From: Cryptomeria japonica
Lineage: Eukaryota > Streptophyta > Pinopsida > Cupressales > Cupressaceae
DNA: 60,000 nucleotides
Direction of reading: 5' to 3'
Assembly: GCF_030272615.1 (NCBI RefSeq)
Contig: NC_081414.1
Location: forward strand, 661,676,438-661,736,437
Shown: positions 10,501-23,900 of the stretch, piece by piece
Position numbering within the stretch: position 1 is the first letter of the stretch
Layout: the number at the start of each line of letters is the position of its first letter
Position numbers and translations under genes: made by a program
Notes under the pieces: generated by a model
What the model saw: the letters and a program-made list of their open reading frames with translations, nothing else
Told to the model about the DNA's origin: nothing
Databases searched by the model: none

Positions 10501-13500
10501 CTATAGGAAGGACTTAAACTTTGTGTGCCAAAAGAACATTGGTTCTGCTGATGTGGGAGGCGCATACATCACCAATAGCTGGAAAGTTTCAAGTGAATAA
10601 GACTATAAGTATTCTCTAATGTTAGTTTTATAGGCCATGTTCAACATCTGATGTTTGGCAAAATTTGTTTGCAATTGTTAGTTGTGGAAAGTGAGTAAGC
10701 CCAACAATTGAAAATTGGGGCTAAGACATTTCTTAGCAGCAAATGCTTCTCAGCAGTATTCTGTTGCTAAACTTATCTCTAAGCTCGGTAGCAAGATATC
10801 TATGTGTTATTTGAGTTTGAGGTTTCAATTATATTTTGTTCTTTGTGATTTTGGCTGTAGCTTTGAGTGAGGTTATTGCTAGATTAGATCAGATTGGTTG
10901 CATCTTATAATTTTTGTTTTTATAAATGGACATTCTTTTAATTTAAGAACCTGCCTTGAAATTCTGAGGTGTGTCCAGAAACAACTCAAAAATTGACAGT
11001 GCATTATCTGCATCTGAGTGTCAGAAACTACAAATATGGGCTTCCTTAAGCTGTTCCCTGCAACTTAGCTTTTTAAGATTGGGGTTGTAACTTTGAGCAC
11101 AAACACCTATCTTTCTTGACAATTAAGAGTGCTTTTTTCTAGTCTATACGTACAAATTTCATGTTTTACAGTCATTGAGGACATCATGCCAGAATGTGGC
11201 AGTCATTTTGTAGATTCACTAGTTTTTTGTGTCTGTAATTGATATTTATATTGTTCTGATGTAATCAAATGGAAAATGAAAATTGCTGCTTGTGTTTGTT
11301 TAGAGAAAGGAAGAGACATTGGAAAATGTAAATGGATTTTATTAATTAGAAGAAGAAATGTATCAATGCTGTTACAGCAACACACACAGGTATCCTTATA
11401 TAGATGCTAATATAATGTATATGAGATAGCACACACCTACTGAACAATTAATATGATAATAATATTAAATATTAGTAGCATGTTATTTGAGATTCTTTAT
11501 CCTCAAAGCATGGAAAAATAAGGTTGCATGTCCTGAAGGTGATTGGTTTACTGAAAATGCCTCAAAGCTTGGTAAATTCTTATGCTTAATTATTTATCTG
11601 GAACTTAGATGCATCACAAGCCTTTAGAACTCCTTAAATTCAAGCACACGTTGCTTCTCGTGTCTGAGCAAGAATTTCTGAGCCTGATTTTTTCAGACAC
11701 AGGACATGTCACAAACATTATGGATGCAATTAGATCTTGGTAATTCCAATGCATAAGCTATAAGATTGATCTTCATATGAATCTAGAATGATCCATAAAA
11801 TTTGGGGAGTAACTTGAGGTTGCAATCACTCTCATACGAGGGTTGCTTGTATAATTGGAGACGTACTGATCCAATTTATTTCAAATTCTTGTTCTATTGG
11901 GTGCTGATCAGGTTGTTGGTTTATGTAATTTTGAGTATTCCCCAAATTTTCCTCAACAATGCAGATTATCTTTAGGGTTCTTGATTTGAGTGACAGGCGA
12001 TTTTAATTTTCTACTGATACCAATGAAGTCATTAGAGTCACAGAAGTTGATACCTACAAAGGGGCAGTGAATGGAGGCATCTTGGTTGTCATATGTAAGT
12101 AGAATTATACCAACATTTTGCAACATATAAACACTTAAACCATAGTTTTTTCTTATCACGAGGAGAACGTGAGTGCCCTTCTACATATTTTTTCAGACCA
12201 CCACCCTTAGCTTTTGATTGCAGATGATACAAATTGCTCATGGTTAAGGATGTAGCAAGCCATGTCATGAACAGAGTGCCTTCTTGAAATTAATTGTAAA
12301 AGAGAGCCTATATCACAAACAATTATTTAGGAGATCCATGTAGCTTCTAAACATCTGGCATAAAAGCTTTCTCCATATTTGATGTATTATATGGTTTTGT
12401 ATTTTCCAAATTGAATATATTTAGTTGGACAATCTACCATCTCATAAAATATGCTTTTTATTCAAAATGAGGTAATCCATAAATCACATTCCTACAAACC
12501 TCTTTTCCTTTTGGCTAGGAATGTGAAAGGTTTAGATCCATCTCAGATACACAAATCACTCTTCATTCTTTTAAAAGTTCCACATTCTCTGACATACTTT
12601 TGTGTATCAGACGATATTTCTTCCAATTTAAAAATCATGACACTTTGCAATAGGATTCAAAGAAACTAACGTGAGCAGTTGCTAGTGAGTCATGATTATC
12701 TGTCACAGCTTTCATGGCACATTTGATGATGGTGGTAAGCAGACATACATAAGTTTTAAAGAAACTAACAAGCTCAGAAATTAGTGAGTCATGGATATCA
12801 TTCAACGCATGGTAATTTTTTGAGTTATTACCATAAGTATTAATCTCAGTTAGCTAAAGAATGAACAATGGTTACAATCTCTCCTTTGGCTTAAGTTTAT
12901 GATTCTCAAAAGCTATTGGTTGGCCAACAGAAAATCTTTAAAAATGAATGTGATAATTAATAATTTAATTTTTTGCATCTTTTCTGCTATTCCCTCTTTG
13001 CAACTGATCAATAGAATAACATCTCTGTATGAATGTCGTAGTTCCTTCCCAAATCATCTTCCTCATTCTGTGAGATGATCTCAACTTGGTCGGCAGGGTT
13101 CTAAATCCTCTTAACTTTTTAAATATATATTCCCAATTTTCTTAGTTACTTGAGAATGTGCTAAGCATAAAAGGTTCATTGAGAATTCACTCGCTTTTGA
13201 ATTTATTCAACACTCAGCAGTATATCAACTCGTAGAGGCTAAGCATAAAATAAAAACGTTCATCAAAAGGCTCAAATTCCACATTGTTAGTTTATCTTTA
13301 TGATATTTTTTTGACATGAAATTTAAATCTTTGTGGCAGTTGATGAATCGACCAAGTTATGTGTACTGTCAGAATAAACAAGGAGGAGCACTTTTTTGCT
13401 TCTTTATGTACTCTGTAATTTAAATCATATTATCATTGTTATCTGCATCACTGTCATTTTCAACTTGGTGGTCTGCTTCACAAAACTGTAATTGCTTCTG

Positions 13501-13605
13501 GTTCTCTGCTGACTGAAATTCTCTCCTACTTTTTTCTAGCGTTTTTGCTACAAAAATTGGTTCGGATGGTTTTTCCTTTCTTGGTGTCATCATAAGCCAA
13601 ACTAG
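10501..13605. other. Unassigned, probably intronic or intergenic
   Basis: AT-rich DNA without an open frame that shows a family signature, and without a recognisable U2SURP exon. Short open frames on both strands have no domain pattern. I see no LTR pair or tRNA here. Confidence 0.5.
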
Positions 13606-13610
13606 TTTGG

Positions 13611-15122
13611 TGTAATGTCCCCTTATTAAAATAGGATTTAATAATAAATAATAATAATAAATTAAAACATAAATAATAAAAATATAATAAACATAATTAA
13701 AATGTAATTAAGTTAATGAAAGGTCAAAAGGCATGGAATGAAGAGTTATGACTCTCTCAAACACGAGATATAAAAGGGAGAAGAGATCATTGAAAAAAGA
13801 AGAAAGGAGGAGGGAAGAAATGAATGGAAGCATGCGAACCAAGGAAGGCTTAATGGAAGAAGAAAAGAATGGGAAGTAGAAAGGTTGTCTCTTTCAAAGG
13901 GCAAAAATTATGAAGGGTTGTACTATTTTCAAATGGTGGAAATTGTGAAAGGTTGTGTCTTTTGCCAAAGGGCAGGCATGATGAAGAGATGTGACTTCTC
14001 CCTCACAAGGGAAGATATAAATGGAAGAAGGTTCATTTGAGTAAGAGAAGGAAGGGAGATCAATTCGGTGAATGATTTATAATTGTCAAAGGTAGCAATG
14101 AAGGGTGTTGACTCGATTCTAATGAATGGTAATGACTGAAGTCTTATGAAAGGTGGTGACCCTTTCACCAATGAAGTATAAAAGAGATCATTCCAATCAT
14201 TTAAGAATCACTTATCAATCATCATTCCAATCATTCAAATCATGCAAACAATCAATCAGAAAATCATTCTATCAAATCAACAATCACTTAATCATCACTC
14301 ACCAATACCTCAAATCATCAATTCAAAGCAATTCATTCATTTTGTCAATCAATCATCGAAGATATCAGATCTGACATTGATAACCAATTCTCATACGGCA
14401 GTTTGATCTTGTATCTGTGATTTGTTATGGGTTTCCTTGTGATGTGCACAACATAATGAATCTGTTCATCACTGCTCACTACTGAATAATGTGTATACAG
14501 TCTAGGAAAATGATATTAATATATGATTGCTTATATATATGATACATGTCATAAGGTAGGACTCTTTGTATGTCCTGATTAAATGTTATAATCAGCCATG
14601 TTAGAGGTTTTAAGGGCTTACAAGGAGGGGAAACAGTGTTGGGATCCTCCTCTAAGTATGCCACCTCATGGTGGTGACCAGGGGTCCCATGAGGCCAAGG
14701 GGGTACAAAGATTGCTGACCTTGGGCTTAGAAGGGAAGGATTTCCAAGACACTATTGTAAATACACCCCAACCCTCCATTATGGTGGATCACTATGCTAA
14801 GGAATCAAATCATAGGAAGTGGAAAAGGATGTCATGATGAAGGGGAACAATTATAGGACACCTCACTAGGTACACCATTTCATATGGATGGCAAGGGCCA
14901 CATGAGGCCAAGAGGGATGGCATATGCGCTCTTGGGCCTAGGGTATAGCATCTCTAGGGCACCCTATCAAGTCACTTTATTCTAGCTTCCCTTTGGTTGA
15001 ATTTCCCCAATAAATTAGAGATATCTTGTGATTAAGTTTATGTTTCTAACCCTAGCAAGAAAGTTACTTGGAATTGTTATTTTAGGGCAAAAACTAGGGC
15101 ATTTACAAAAAGAGACATTACA
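13611..15122 (+). mobile_element. Solo LTR, 1,512 bp, TSD TTTGG
   Basis: Ends are TGTAATGTCC...GACATTACA, and TTTGG directly flanks both sides (13606-13610 and 15123-15127). A TATAAAAG box lies at 13769, with two further TATA-like motifs at about 14014 and 14173. Each of the three follows a GAC/CTTTC-type stretch, suggesting internal duplication of the promoter module. A degenerate repeat of about 35 bp runs from about 13878 to 14000, and 14190-14370 is a TCA/ATC-rich run. No internal retrotransposon genes are present, as expected after LTR-LTR recombination. Confidence 0.88.
13769..13776 (+). promoter_or_regulatory. TATA box of solo LTR
   Basis: TATAAAAG in a GC-richer setting, followed by GGAGAAGAG. 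It is the best of three TATA-like motifs in this LTR. Confidence 0.6.
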
Positions 15123-15131
15123 TTTGGGGAA

Positions 15132-17311
15132 TGTAGAAGTTGATGATCAACCAGAGGAGCCAAGAATCATTTGCAAGCAAAACACCTGTCACACAAAAGA
15201 GATCAAGCAAAGATTGTATGCTCTATAACAACCAAAGAATTTTGTATTATTGCACAAAAGAATAGAAGATTCAATATTGAAGGTGCAATTACAATGAATG
15301 AATGACTTGCTTTATAGAGAGCAAGAGATGCCCTAATTCTAAAATTAGAAGAATTAAAACAATGCAAAGTAGGAGCTAAATTAAGCTCAACTACAAGCTA
15401 AAAAAGCTAACTAGAAGTGCTACTAAGTGAACTTAGACTAAAAAAACATAATACCTAGATAAAATAAAGCACCTAAGTTTAGCTTAAGTGAGAAAGTGAT
15501 TAAAGGACCTAATTAATAAATAATTAGATAATTGTCCTAAAATTACTCCAACACCCCCCCTTTAGGCCCTTTAGATTACCTTAGGGATAAGCTAAAGAGC
15601 TAATGATAAATGCAAAATGCATGCATGAATGAGTCTCGACAACAAAGGCCTAATTAGGTACTCATGTACAAACCAATGCAAAGAAATGCAACTCACACCA
15701 ATGAGGTTCCTCTAAATAGAGAAAATGAGTAAAACCACATGGGAAAAAAACCCCTCTCCAAAAGCGAGAGATGCAATGAAAAAGAAAAAGGTATTACTTT
15801 TGACTAAGAAATATCCTCTCAATGCCAAAAAATTCAACTTGAATCACAAAAAAAACCACTGATTTGCACATTTTCCAAGAAAGAACCCAAAAAGGACAAG
15901 ATTGAGATCTTTGAGTAACTGATGAAAAATATGCAGAAAAGGACTTGAGATCTGTATAGAGGACTTTGAGAGCTTTCCAACAATGTATGGAAGTCGAAAA
16001 TGGAGTCTGGATGTGCAAGATATGGCCCCAAAAGTGCAAAACTGAAGACTGACTTTGGAGGCCTGGTATGGAAAATTGGTACAGAATCTGACAAAACCAC
16101 CACCAGATTATGATTGGCGATGAAACCAGCTTTTTGATGATATCTCGTTTGCCCGATTTCGATTCCTTATGACAAAGTTGTGAGCAAAAAGCAAACTGCT
16201 GCTTTTTACTTAAAAAAACTTATTCTAAATTTAGAGGCTTGCTATTTTTGGGGGTGCTGCCAAATATATCTGCCAAAAAGGGTGACATCAGCACTGAGTC
16301 GGACAGGTACAGGTCTGGTATGCAGTCCTTTGTCCTCCCTTTGACTTTTGCTAAAAATTCAAATCTCCTTTTTATAAAAAAATTTGAACCCCCTCTCACA
16401 AAAAAAATTGAAAATTAAAAAACCAGCAATTGAAATTTTTTTACCAACCCAATTTTTTAATTTTTTAAATGCTGATTTTTTATGACACATGCGCTGACAT
16501 AGGAGGTACGACTGTATGGATTTGTGTGCCTCATAAGACGTGTCAGTCAATTTTTCACCAAAAAAATTCCGCCCTTCTATTTTGACGATTTGACAGGGGA
16601 TTTAGGGGTTTTTGGGCTGTTTGAGCATGATGGTGACTCCTATTTTGCACAGAAGTGCCCAGATTTTTCAGCTACCCCCAGATTTTGCCTCGATTTGCGT
16701 GCCATCAGCCTAATTGATCCTATTTTTCAATTGCTCAGAGTTTGATGAAACAACAGTCAATCTTGGGGTTTTTCGATAATTCAGATGAGATGGTGACCTC
16801 CGTTTGAACCCAACGTGCACAGAAAAATTCACCTCAAGTTGGATTCCTCAAGCATGTGTATAGGAACTTGACAAAAAAACTTTGATACCATGTACAAGTT
16901 GATGATCAACCACAGGAGCCAAGAATCATCTGCAAGCAAAACATTTGTCACACAAAAGAGATCAAGAAAAGATTGTATTCTCTATAACAACCAGAGAATT
17001 CTGTATTATTGCACAAAAGAATAGAAGATTCCATATTGAAGGTGCAATTACAATGAATGAATGACTTGCTTTATAGAGAGCAAGAGATGCCCTAATCCTA
17101 AAACTAGTAGAACCAAAGCAATGCAAAGTAGGAGCTAAATAAGCTCAACTACAAGCTAAAAAAGCTAACTAGAAGTGCCTCTAAGTGAGCTTAGACTAAC
17201 AAAGCATAACACCTAGATAAAATAAAGCACCTAAGTTTAGCTTAAGTGAAAAAGCAATTAAAGGACCTAATTAATAAATAATTAGATAATTGCCCTAAAA
17301 TTACTCCAACA
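15132..17311 (-). mobile_element. Minus-strand non-autonomous LTR element, 2.18 kb
   Basis: LTRs are 15132-15553 and 16891-17311 (422 and 421 bp). In element orientation they start TGTTGGAGTAATTTTAGG and end TACA. A primer binding site TGGTATCAAAG (minus strand, 16880-16890) lies inside the 5' LTR, and a G-rich polypurine tract lies inside the 3' LTR (15554-15575). Target duplication is GGGAA at 15127-15131 and GGGAG at 17312-17316. The 1.3 kb interior has no coding signature. It contains a repeated stretch around GATGGTGAC near 16630 and 16790. Confidence 0.9.
16880..16890 (-). other. Primer binding site of the 15132-17311 element
   Basis: TGGTATCAAAG on the minus strand directly abuts the LTR, an initiator-Met-type primer site with one difference from TGGTATCAGAG. 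Confidence 0.85.
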
Positions 17312-17316
17312 GGGAG

Positions 17317-19935
17317 GATAATTGACCTTGCATCTGTTGTCAACTTGGAAGAATGACTCACAATTTTTTGCATTGATGCCCAATTTTTCACTGAGCTATG
17401 TGCATTGTAAGTTTTTTTTTGTTCAATTTGTCCTTGGTATCAATTGAGGTTTCAATGACAAATGTAAGGGGACATGCATTTAGAAGCTGCATATATTTCC
17501 CAATCAGAAATCTTTACCTTCTGGATTAGCTACCTGAGTTGTATCAATCAATTGAGTAGTCTTTGGAAGTTCAAATTAGTTCAAGAGATGATAAATTAAT
17601 CTGTTCTAGGTGATTGCAAATGCTTCCAGTTGTCATCACCATCAACTTTACATTTACCTGCTACCCTCAAGGGTTTTATTCCTGCAATAGTTGGTTCGGC
17701 ATTTAATCTAGCTTGTTTGAGATAGATATGCCGTTTCACCCTGATAGACCGTTCATTTATTGGTCTTCACCACAGCCCTAAAGAATATGTGGTCTGACAT
17801 TTGTTTTGCAAGCATATAGAGTTCAGTGCTGATTTTACTAAACATATATTTGAAAGTCATTTTCCAATTGGCTCTCTCATATGAACTTGTTTTTGATAGC
17901 CACTTTGGGATTTGAGCACATTTCTTTAAATTGGATGATCTTGTTTTCCAAGAGGTCTTAATCCATCTTATCATTGCATCCCAGAAAATCACCATAAAAA
18001 TGGTTGAAGTGGTATTGAAGGTGGGTGTTGGTTAGCTTTCTGGTTTGCTCTTTTCTCTAGTTTTTATATTATATAAATTTTTCAAAACACTTTTTTGTAA
18101 TGAACTCCTTTTGTTCTCTTTACTCAGAGTACTTGGATTTAAGCCTCTCCATCCTGAAGAAAACAGGAGCTGTTATTTACTGCTGAAATCCATTACTTTA
18201 ATCCATGCTAAACAAATCAAATTCCCTTTTTAACATTCGTTTTCTCAATATTTATTAGTAATCTTTATATAATCTCTTTTTGAATGACCTTTCTTTTTTT
18301 AACTTTGTTTTTGTTTTCTTTTTCTTTTTAACTTTTGGTCACGTATATAAACTTTATATTTTGTATGAGAGTTAGGTCATAGAAGAAACACATATTTATG
18401 AAAGTGGATCATTCAAGGAATTACTTGTGTATTAAATATTGTGTGAAGTTAATCCTGTATGGCATAAATGATATCTTAAAATGTTGAACTGCGAAGAATC
18501 CATTTGCTAAAAAATGGATAAGAATTGTATGGAATCTATGGATGATTCTAGAGTAACACAAGAATCCTCCAAAAGATGCTGACGGGGTTTATATGCCACG
18601 ATGACCCTGTTGTTTAAAATATTCACAGATTAAAATAGTTGTAGCTGAATATCTTGTTGTATGTAACCTAGAGGACCACCCAGATGTGAGAATGCAAATG
18701 CAGAAAATGGAACTCATAATAAAGAGGGCAATCAGAATTGAATAACATAAACTGTTATGATTGATTTGATGAAGTATGCTTATAAGAGCTTAAGAAATGT
18801 AGCTGGTAGTATCATTCTAAGCATTATCTTTCTATATAGGAATTTTGTTCAAGGAAAGTCCAAAATGGTGGCTGTTGCTTGTATTGTTAGCTAATGGACT
18901 TTATTTCCCTAACGTGTTCCATTTTTACTGGTTGCCTCTGAGCAGATTACTTTATAATTTATTCTGTTTGGAGCTAGGTAAATGGATTGTGCTAGAACTT
19001 TATATAAGGTTCTCTATGATATTATGTTATTTGAATTTCATTATTCTCTATGCATAATATTCATTAGGAAATTGATTTCTTATTCTACTCCAGAAGTGAG
19101 CTTTTCAAGTAGGGGGCTCATTAGGAAACCTGTTAAATGACAGTGAGTGTTCTTTATGGTAGCCTTAGATTTCTTTCTCAATCGAGAGCACTTTTACCGG
19201 TTTGATGTTTGGCGAATTTCTAGTTACTTAGGCTGAATAGGTTTTCACAGAATGTTATATGCGTTTCTGTAGTTTACTTTGTTTATTCTTTGTAGGTATT
19301 GTTCTTTTGGGGGTTTGTAGGTTTCTAATATGCAGCTTCAATAATTTGTCAAAGGAAAAAGGAAAAGTAATACTAACGATTTGAATAGATGACCGCTAAA
19401 AGTTTAGGATAATTGGAGAATAGACTCCTTTAAACTGGGGTGAGAATTGAAGCTTGGGGAAATCGAGTTCTTGTTGAGGGAAAAAACCCTATGTGGTGAA
19501 AATGACAGTAATGCACATATATCATTTCCGATGATAATCTTTGGGACAGTGCAAACATCAAAACTTGCTCCTCTGTATGAATGCCATGGTTGGTCCTGTC
19601 TATGGACACTGTAATTTGTGGAAACAGACTTGGATTTGGAGAATTCCTTTTGTGTTTTGAGTGGCTTCTTGAATCAAGTTGCTCTTTTATATATTAAAGA
19701 AAATTTAATTAGTGATGTACAATTTGACATTATCACAAGCAATTTTTTTAAAATGTATTTTTAATTACCAGAGAAACCCTGCTAACTGCTAAATTTGGTG
19801 CTTTTATCTCTAGAAGAACCAATTTCCACCATGCTTGCATGATGCACATTTTTCATTTGAATAAGGTCATGGTAAATCAAACTGCACCAGTCTTTAGCAT
19901 GTGTTGATGGAATCACTGACCCACTTAATTGTACA
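17317..19935. other. Unassigned AT-rich stretch
   Basis: No recognisable protein domain, RNA gene or repeat border was found. If the U2SURP N-terminal exons lie upstream of the window, this is intron. Confidence 0.5.
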
Positions 19936-19943
19936 CATATATT

Positions 19944-20522
19944 CTAAGTCACCAGGTTCGGCTGAATTTCATCCTTGAAGTTTGAAATTCGCCGAACTTT
20001 AAAACATGCAATAAAAATCGTTGAAATTCGATTGGTCAAAAAAGTGATTTTTTTGTTTTATTTTATTTTTATAATTTCTTTTTTTGTCTTCTGTTAATAT
20101 TTTTTAAACACATCTTCAGTCTGTCGTGAGTCGCGGTAGTCGCAGCCTGCAGGAGAAGTCGCTGGAGAAGTAGTCGCTGGAGAAGTAGTCGCGGACCCGT
20201 GATAGTCGCAGCCTGCAGGAGAAGTTTGCCTACAATTTTTGCCTGCCGTTTTTGCTGCCGTTCGTGCCCTAGCATATGTTTCCTATGGTTTATATTTTAT
20301 AAATATGTCATCTTTTTGTAACAATTTCAAATCTATATATCAATGTTAAACTATTTAGGCAATTTTATAGATATTATTACATATATTTATTAAAAAAAAT
20401 TTAAAATTACATATGGCGAATTTAATTCGAATTTTATACATTTCGAATGTTTTCCTCATCGAACTTCATTCGAATTTCAAACTTGTCGAACTTCAAATTC
20501 GAATTCGAACCTGGTGACTTCG
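19944..20522. mobile_element. hAT-type MITE, 579 bp, 8-bp TSD
   Basis: Terminal inverted repeats are CTAAGTCACCAGGTTCG at the left and its near-perfect complement at the right (one mismatch). CATATATT flanks both ends (19936-19943 and 20523-20530), the 8-bp duplication typical of hAT. Subterminal TTCGAA-type motifs are frequent. The middle has a short tandem repeat of a GTCGCTGGAGAAG-like unit near 20120-20225. It has no coding capacity. Its ends resemble those of the 3.36 kb hAT at 35305, so it may be related. Confidence 0.87.
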
Positions 20523-20787
20523 CATATATTAACTGGTATTGTCTTAGTTGTGAAGTTAAGTTCATTTTATTTTAGATAAGTTAGCCCAAGATTCTCATTT
20601 AATTTGTTAAATAACATTTTCTGCTTATATCTGGCAGAATTAGTTTACACCATGTTTGTGCTATGTAATTCTACATTTGAATGATGTCTCGACTTTAGTT
20701 GGCAGCATTTTGTTTCATCATAGATCTAATATTATCTCTGCATGTAGGATTCGTATTCCTGATTCCATTGAGTTGTGAATATGTCAG

Positions 20788-20900
20788 GTGTTGTTGTTTA
20801 TGAGTATGAACTGAAGATTGGATGGGGTAAATCTGTGACGCTTCCTTCTCAAGCTCTTCCTGCACCACCCCCAGGTCACATGGCTGTCAGAAATAAAGAG
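20788..20900 (+). CDS. U2SURP: U2SURP visible exon 1 (RRM end)
   Basis: The acceptor is TGTCAG before 20788 and the donor is GAG|GTATCA. The first two bases complete a Gly codon, then VVVYEYELKIGWGKSV and the proline-rich QALPAPPPG. An in-frame ATG at 20781 precedes the acceptor, but homologs continue upstream with RRM sequence, so it is not taken as the start. Confidence 0.93.
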
Positions 20901-23900
20901 GTATCAACTTTTGATTCATCTAGTTCTTTCTTTATACTTTAGGTTCTATGTACTGTTTACAAAAAAGCTTTGAAGATAAACATTAACCATGTAATCCTTA
21001 ACTGCAGGGTCATACAGTTACATGGTCAGGTCCTGGTGGCCCATCACTTTCTGGTGTAACAAGTCAGGTGTCTGAGTTGGTAAGTTTTTTAATCATATAT
21101 TTCTAGTGCATGCATTGTAGATTTCCTTAAAGTCAAGCCAGACTTGAATTGTGGTAATTAACTGGAGATTGACTTTTCTCAAGGTTATATGTGGATGTGC
21201 CCCCACTCTGAATCCTGTGTTCCCTTCTCCAATGCTATTTCTGGAATGGCCTGGCCATCACCAGTTTATGGCAAAAGACTAGAATATCCCTGGGACATCA
21301 GTAAAATCTGCAGAATGTCAATGGAATATTTTGTTGTTGCATGGATGGCTGGGGACATCTGAAATGTCCCTCAACCATCTTGGGGATGTCTAGGTGATGG
21401 TTAAGGGATGTCTCCCTGATGCAAAAAATAGATTAAATTGTTCCATATTTTTAGAAATATATATTTCCATTCATTTTAAAAACAATTTTGCAAGCCTGCC
21501 CTTATGCTACCCTACAACTGTTTTTGCCTCCCGTTTGATTAAGTTTCTTGTGTTTTGACTCTTTTTAGGTCTTATTATGGTATGCTAATTCAGTTGCATT
21601 TCTTTCTTTGAAATCCTATGGATGCAATTGTTTCATTAATTCTAGTTACATTGCATGGTTCATTTTATTGGTAGCTTGAGTTACAAAAAGCCTGCTCTGG
21701 TTAGAACAGGCCTGAGAAAGCAATTTAATCTGGCTGAGTCTGGTCCCAACAGCATTACTGATTCCACTGTTATCTTTAACTTTAGACTTTAAATTAGTTT
21801 AAATCTGGTAATTTAAATTTGGGTACCCTAATTTATTTTGAAATCTGGTATTCATTATTAATTAAAATTTGATTTAGTTTAATATTGAATTTAAGATATT
21901 AGCAATAAATAATTTATTGTTATATGAATGTTTAAACTTAACATTTTAATATTATGTATAGTTGAACTTGTATATATATATATATGAACCCCCCCACCTC
22001 TTACACCGTGTGGGGTTATTGCTCAATCTGATGCTCTCCTATTGGGGGTATTATTGGACTTATAATTCTTCTTTCTGCACCCCTACAACTTGAATGCCTC
22101 ACCACCTATCTCCTGGAAGGCAACCACTCTTGTGAGGCAAACATACCTCTTTGTTCTTGTATGTTTAGACATATAATTCTTTTTCTTGTGTTCTACAGCT
22201 TGAATGCCTCACCTATGATCTCCTTTTGCCAGGCAACCACTCCTTGTGCAGGGAACCAATTCAACTCCTTTTCTAGGGCAACCTGTTGTCACATGCTGCT
22301 CCAATTCTTCCTGTGTACTCCTTTGGTTTGATTCTTGAATGCCTATCACCTGTGGGACTATAAGTATATACCAATCTGCTGTAGCGGGACTACCACTTTT
22401 GCATGTCCACCAATGCTAAGGTGTCACTTGTGGAGATTTCAACCTTGGTCTCCAACATGAGAACCAAGTTGCCTACCACTTGATCACTACTCCTTTGACA
22501 CACTCACACACACACCCACACCCACCCCCTGCTGTTGCCCAAAAAATAATCCCCTTGATAGCTGTCCTTGTCTTTGAAATGCTATGGAACATAGATTAAC
22601 ATCATCTTGTTGAAACCACTATGTTTGTGCAGTTATTTCATCAATCATGTTAGGAATAGATTGCTTGGTCCATAGTTGAACTACTTGCCAAGGCCCGAAA
22701 AAAAAACTCGGCGAAAACTTGGCAACTTAAAAATTTGCTTAAATTTAATCAGAAATGTATTTTTTTTGCAAAATTCAGTGAGGAGATGCTTCCAATGAGT
22801 GAATATTTGAGTACACAAAAGAAACAAGCCGAGTCTAGATATATTTGATTGATTTAAATGCAAATTGGGTACAAAATGGCATCCTCTTGTGGAATGTTGA
22901 TGGTTGATAGACTGAAATAAAATGAAATAGCAAATTGTTTTTGTAAAACTAAAAGTAAATACTACATCAAAACGTTTTACATCTTCCTCTTCCCAGCTCT
23001 AGTGAAAACTAGGGAAGAGATAGAACTAGAGGGTCTAGTCCTAGGAGTCTGATGTGGCTCCCCCAACTTGCGAAAATGAGGTTGAGGGTAGCACCCCTCA
23101 CGGGGGCCTGAAGGTGAGAGAGAGAGAGGTAGAGAGATATGTCTAGATCTTGGGGGAGAGAGGAGAGAGTCAGATAGAGAGTGGCAGACAGAGTGGATAG
23201 AGGAAGAGTGATAGGGAGATAGATAGGTCTAGAATTCAGGGCAAATAAAGTGAGTGAGATAGAGATAGCGAGAGAATGCTGATGGTAGCCTATTGATTAC
23301 TGAAATTTGACTGTCAGAAAATTTAAAAAATCTTCTAAAACCTAGAATTTGCATTATAACTCTTACAGATCTGAAACCACTCTCAAACATCCTTCCAATA
23401 TATACATCAAATATAACTTAAAGTATAAGAAAGGAAAAAGACATATTGAAATGTGATTTCATGTATATATTCTGATGAAGAGAATGAGACTGATTTTGAC
23501 ATGTTTGGGCCTCTTTTTTTATGCAGCTGAGTTATTGCTAGAGACTCACCTAGTTTTTGTGCAAAACTCTCAGCGGGTTTTTGTACGAGTTAATGGTGTA
23601 AATACTCGCTGAGCAAAAAAACTCACGAGTTTTTCAAAACTCACCAAGTACTCTGCGAGTATCCCATCTATGGCTTGGTCAATGGTACTCGAAATTACAG
23701 CCAGTTATAACTTATAATGGAACGATGTACTCTAGAAGAGAACCCTTGAAGCTGAAAAAGTTATTGTGACTAAAGACAAAATCACTAAAACTATAAAAAA
23801 ACAAACTTTCAAATAAAGTAAAAATAAGGTGCTGTAAAACTATGATGAATTTGGAGGCAGGAAAGTGGTGCAGTCCCATGTCGGTAAATGTTCAGGGCTG

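Noticed and set aside
15794-16103. Two overlapping minus-strand ORFs
   Set aside because: They lie inside a non-autonomous LTR element, lack any domain pattern and overlap in different frames.
20781-20783. ATG as the start codon of U2SURP
   Set aside because: The reading begins inside a conserved RRM, and a splice acceptor (TGTCAG) overlaps it, so the true N terminus is further upstream.
1-20787. Missing RRM and N-terminal exons of U2SURP
   Set aside because: I looked for typical RRM strings in all frames by eye and found none; short exons could have been missed, so none is annotated.
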